From: an uncultured Romboutsia sp.
GTDB lineage: Bacteria > Bacillota > Clostridia > Peptostreptococcales > Peptostreptococcaceae
Length of the DNA stretch: 9,181 nt
Assembly: GCA_937907205.1 (NCBI GenBank)
Contig: CALESE010000056.1
Location: 1 to 9,181, forward strand
Direction of reading: 5' to 3'
Below the pieces are notes generated by a model. That model saw only the letters and a list, made by a program, of their open reading frames with translations, did no database searches and was not told where the DNA came from. The position numbers were made by a program, and so were the translations under genes. Within the stretch, counting starts at the first letter, position 1. Every line of letters starts with the position of its first letter. Below are positions 7,458 to 9,181 of this stretch, piece after piece.

Positions 7458-7676
7458 TTATTGTGCTGTTAATTTAAATTCTAGATACTGTGGTTCATCA
7501 TCAAATGAATATTTGCTTCCTTTTAGCATTGTTTCAATATTATCATGAATTAAGCTATTCAAAAAGAAATCACCAAACCACCCATCACCTACTCGTTTTG
7601 GTTCTGATGTAAAAAGAAATAATTTATTGTCTTTATTTACAGCAAACCAAATTCCAATATTTTTATTTTCTCCCAT
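7458..7676 (-). CDS. Small 72-aa protein of a widespread phage/Bacteroidota hypothetical type
   Basis: The sequence shows the pattern IGIWFAVNKDNKLFLF, then EPKR, then a GWFGDFF segment, and near the end DDEPQYLEFKLT. This layout resembles short hypothetical proteins common in Bacteroidota genomes and their phages (an IW-A-D-K-D-G strand pair followed by W-x-D-E-P-x-x-V/L-E/F near the C-terminus). The resemblance is from memory and unverified; no function is known to me. It is probably a small beta-sheet protein, soluble, with no Cys. The ATG at 7676 follows the upstream stop by three bases, and a purine-rich GGAAGGATAAAAC lies just before it, the nearest thing to a Shine-Dalgarno sequence in the window. 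It belongs to the compact leftward operon. Confidence 0.8.
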   Translation of the reverse strand: MGENKNIGIWFAVNKDNKLFLFTSEPKRVGDGWFGDFFLNSLIHDNIETMLKGSKYSFDDEPQYLEFKLTAQ

Positions 7677-7679
7677 GTT

Positions 7680-8378
7680 TTATCCTTCCATCAAACCTAT
7701 TTGCTTAGCACAAGCAAAATTATATTGTGCTTGAGTTATCTTTTTTCCTTTTACTCTTGAATTATATTCAGACGGCAATACGTTATCAACATTCTTACTT
7801 GTATGTATCAATCCTTCAAAGGGAACATTATCCAATTTAGTTGTCAATATTACTTCATAAACATCTAACATAAGTGGAAATTTCTCATCTATACCTTGAA
7901 TCTTGACATATTTCGTTACAGGATAGAAAAAATCTTCTGCTAATTTTTCATAATTAGGCTTTTCCTTATTCTTATCATGAAATTTGATGTAATCATAAAT
8001 ATCTCCATCCCCATAATTTCTCTCTTCGAAATATGAAACACCTATATGTGGATATTCATCAGTCACTGGAAAATCATCAGTCAATGGATATATTTGATCT
8101 ACATGAACCACAATATCACTATCAAATATATTATAACATTTGATATTCAAAGTCTGTTTGTTATTATGAAGAATCTTCCAAGCTTCTTTTGAATATGGCA
8201 TAGCACCAACATAAGAATAATTGACTACCTCCCTATCAATTTCTTTAGCATAATAAAATATGTTACATACATCAAATGGCTTATGCAACTGATGAAGTTT
8301 CATATCAGCTGGCAATATCAATTCATCAACACAACTGGTATATGCAAATCTCCAAATCTTATATTTCTTAGTTTCCAT
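7680..8378 (-). CDS. Unknown 232-aa acidic, aromatic-rich protein
   Basis: I do not recognise a family. The protein is rich in Asp, Glu, Tyr and Phe, with mixed alpha/beta character and no signal peptide or membrane helix. The centre has a dense acidic stretch (YPLTDDFPVTDEYP, then an acidic GDGDIYDYI). The C-terminus turns basic (SRVKGKK) before a short helix ending CAKQIGLMEG. A TTG three codons upstream (8385-8387) is in frame, but ATG 8376-8378 is preferred: it puts the start one base after the upstream stop (8380), matching the 1-3 base spacing of its neighbours, while the TTG would overlap that gene. As the largest unknown of the operon, it is a candidate inhibitor or host-interaction protein, but only by context. 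Confidence 0.85.
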   Translation of the reverse strand: METKKYKIWRFAYTSCVDELILPADMKLHQLHKPFDVCNIFYYAKEIDREVVNYSYVGAMPYSKEAWKILHNNKQTLNIKCYNIFDSDIVVHVDQIYPLTDDFPVTDEYPHIGVSYFEERNYGDGDIYDYIKFHDKNKEKPNYEKLAEDFFYPVTKYVKIQGIDEKFPLMLDVYEVILTTKLDNVPFEGLIHTSKNVDNVLPSEYNSRVKGKKITQAQYNFACAKQIGLMEG

Positions 8379-8379
8379 T

Positions 8380-8634
8380 TTAGTCAATTTTATAAGGTGA
8401 TGGCATCAAATCATCATCAATACAAATATAATTGCAATAAATATCTTTTCTTTCTGGTTTATATCTTTTAATATAAGATGCTATATAAGGGCTCTTTCCA
8501 GTAAGAATTTCCATCATCTTTTCTGTTGGGTGTGCATCATCATCCATAATCTTATGAATATCATCAGCCATTACCACATCCATTGTCGGATAGAGATTGC
8601 AATTAATTATTGTACTTACTACAAACTTTCTCAT
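8380..8634 (-). CDS. Unknown 84-aa protein, possibly a diverged paralog of its upstream neighbours
   Basis: No known family is recognised. The N-terminus is beta-like (MRKFVVSTIINCNLYP), followed by an acidic helix-like part and an HPTEKMMEIL segment. The C-terminal part (about residues 64-84: IYCNYICIDDDLMPSPYKID) ends in strand plus D-x-x-P order. The layout D-x-x-PTE, helix, hydrophobic strand, D-x-x-P resembles the C-terminal half of the 113-aa protein encoded just upstream (DGTPTE, helix, VSFTYLGDIP). This suggests a distant duplication, though the similarity is weak. It begins at ATG 8634, 21 bases after the upstream stop, and its own stop is one base before the next start. Confidence 0.78.
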   Translation of the reverse strand: MRKFVVSTIINCNLYPTMDVVMADDIHKIMDDDAHPTEKMMEILTGKSPYIASYIKRYKPERKDIYCNYICIDDDLMPSPYKID

Positions 8635-8637
8635 TAT

Positions 8638-8663
8638 CTATCTTATTTACCTATCTTATTTAC
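8638..8663 (-). repeat. 13-bp perfect tandem duplication spanning a stop codon
   Basis: CTATCTTATTTAC occurs at 8638-8650 and again at 8651-8663 with no mismatch. The copy at 8651-8663 contains the last codons and the TAA stop (8656-8658) of the 113-aa gene on the minus strand. The other copy lies in the 21-bp gap to the next gene and carries a second TAA triplet (8643-8645). Confidence 0.88.
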
Positions 8664-8997
8664 GATATCTAACATTAGGAATATCTCCCAAATATGTAAA
8701 TGACACTTCTGACTTGTCATATACTTCTTTATCATATTCTGTTCCAGAAATCTGATTAATAACTTCTCTTGTATATTCAGTTGGTGTACCATCTGAATTA
8801 GCATAATCAGATTTCCAAGAAGTATCATCCTTCAATACAAATATCTGAAACAAATATGTGCAAACTTCATCACAAACCTCATAATATGGAACTGATACCT
8901 GTACAATGACAATATCTTTTTCTAATGGAATAGGATAATGACCATTTGAACCAAAATCCATTACTTCTACTTTATTCTTATCAAAATCTTTAATCAT
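8656..8997 (-). CDS. Unknown 113-aa protein with a DGTPTE-type C-terminal module
   Basis: No known family is recognised. The N-terminal half is beta-like (DIVIVQVSVPYYEVC, then CTYLFQIFVL). The C-terminal half starts with SDGTPTEYTREVINQI, continues into a charged stretch (YDKEVYDKSE) and ends in a strand VSFTYLGDIP plus a basic tail. The same order, DGTPT, helix, DK, strand, D-x-x-P, is seen in the partial gene upstream, so the two are probably paralogs. It starts at ATG 8997 after an A/T-rich leader without Shine-Dalgarno, 27 bases beyond the upstream stop. Its TAA lies inside a 13-bp tandem repeat. It is probably soluble; the function is unknown. Confidence 0.83.
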   Translation of the reverse strand: MIKDFDKNKVEVMDFGSNGHYPIPLEKDIVIVQVSVPYYEVCDEVCTYLFQIFVLKDDTSWKSDYANSDGTPTEYTREVINQISGTEYDKEVYDKSEVSFTYLGDIPNVRYRK

Positions 8998-9009
8998 AGT
9001 GCATTTTAT

Positions 9010-9033
9010 TAAATGTTCTACATTCTAAATGTT
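9010..9033 (-). repeat. 8-bp direct repeat (16-bp period) at a gene end
   Basis: TAAATGTT occurs at 9010-9017 and 9026-9033. The second copy overlaps the TAG stop (9025-9027, minus strand) of the partial gene. The first copy is preceded by a T, giving a TAA triplet (9009-9011) in the equivalent place. This is less exact than the two other stop-spanning duplications but has the same arrangement. Chance cannot be excluded in such AT-rich DNA. Confidence 0.4.
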
Positions 9034-9181
9034 AATAGCAGGAAGTGAATCAACAAATTCAAAATATATTCTAGAATCTTTATCAAGAACATCACTTACC
9101 TTGAATTCTGGATGATTCTCAATAATCCAATTAGCAAATTCTACTGTTGGTGTACCATCTTTATCAATCAATGTGGCATTC
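9025..9181 (-). CDS. Partial unknown protein, C-terminal 51 aa, DGTPT module
   Basis: An open frame enters from the right edge of the window on the minus strand (first full codon 9180-9178) and ends at TAG 9025-9027; the N-terminus lies outside. The visible part reads ATLIDKDGTPTVEFANWI, then a charged stretch (VSDVLDKDSR), a strand IYFEFVDSLP and a hydrophobic end. It matches the C-terminal half of the neighbouring 113-aa protein in order and spacing: identical DGTPT, a shared DK about 22 residues later, then an aromatic strand and D-x-x-P or D-x-P. This supports both the reality of the frame and a paralog relation. The function is unknown. Confidence 0.75.
   Translation of the reverse strand, partial: NATLIDKDGTPTVEFANWIIENHPEFKVSDVLDKDSRIYFEFVDSLPAINI

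Noticed and set aside
8379..8387. TTG start for the 232-aa gene, three codons upstream
   Set aside because: The ATG at 8378 fits the 1-3 base spacing of the operon and avoids overlap with the upstream gene.
8283..8471. Plus-strand 62-codon frame across a gene junction
   Set aside because: Antisense to two minus-strand genes that fit the operon spacing.
8643..8828. 61-codon minus-strand frame inside the 113-aa gene
   Set aside because: Overlaps that gene in another frame; the DGTPT paralogy and start spacing support the 113-aa frame instead.
1..9181. Recoded TAG or TGA as in some Bacteroidales phages
   Set aside because: TAG ends the 529-aa gene (2371-2373) and the partial gene (9025-9027) right before new starts, and all genes are intact under the standard code.
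1..9181. tRNA genes, CRISPR arrays, insertion sequences or attachment sites
   Set aside because: No cloverleaf, no regularly spaced repeats, no transposase and no long terminal inverted repeats were seen on either strand.

Overview
This window looks like part of a tailed-phage genome (or an integrated or assembled phage contig) whose host is probably a Bacteroidota member, most likely of the gut order Bacteroidales. This is inferred from four things: very AT-rich DNA; genes packed head to tail with gaps of 1 to 51 bases; no clear Shine-Dalgarno sequence at most starts, which instead follow A/T-rich leaders; and a giant beta-rich, Ser/Thr/Asn/Gly-rich protein with BACON/Ig-like signatures. Nothing here (terminase, capsid, polymerase, integrase) fixes the phage family. 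The genetic code looks standard. The ten genes end in TAA (8) or TAG (2), never TGA, so TAG recoding as in some Bacteroidales phages is not seen here.

Layout. Bases 1-183 are a non-coding AT-rich leader ending in a hairpin whose two arms are themselves palindromes. Three rightward genes follow: a 182-aa unknown protein (184-732), a 529-aa unknown protein (784-2373) and a 1286-aa multidomain beta-rich protein (2393-6253). They look like a virion-structure or appendage module, with the largest the best candidate for a host-surface or glycan-binding fiber. A strong hairpin (6285-6312) separates this block from a converging leftward operon.

The leftward block (9181 down to 6313) holds seven genes. 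In transcription order they are: a protein entering from the right edge (C-terminal 51 aa seen), a 113-aa protein, an 84-aa protein, a 232-aa protein, a 72-aa protein, a 104-aa protein and a 275-aa calcineurin-like (PPP-type) metallophosphoesterase. The last five are separated by only 1-3 bases and are almost certainly co-transcribed. Only the phosphoesterase has a clear biochemical function. The first two genes share a DGTPT-containing C-terminal module, and the third may carry a diverged copy, so this looks like an array of duplicated small accessory genes.

The most unusual feature is at gene ends. Two stop codons, 6253 (+) and 8656 (-), lie inside perfect 14- and 13-bp tandem duplications, and a third, 9025 (-), lies in a looser repeat of the same kind. 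Other points of interest are the palindromic leader, the possible paralog array, the tightly coupled phosphoesterase operon, and a shift in serine codon choice along the giant gene that suggests mosaic ancestry.
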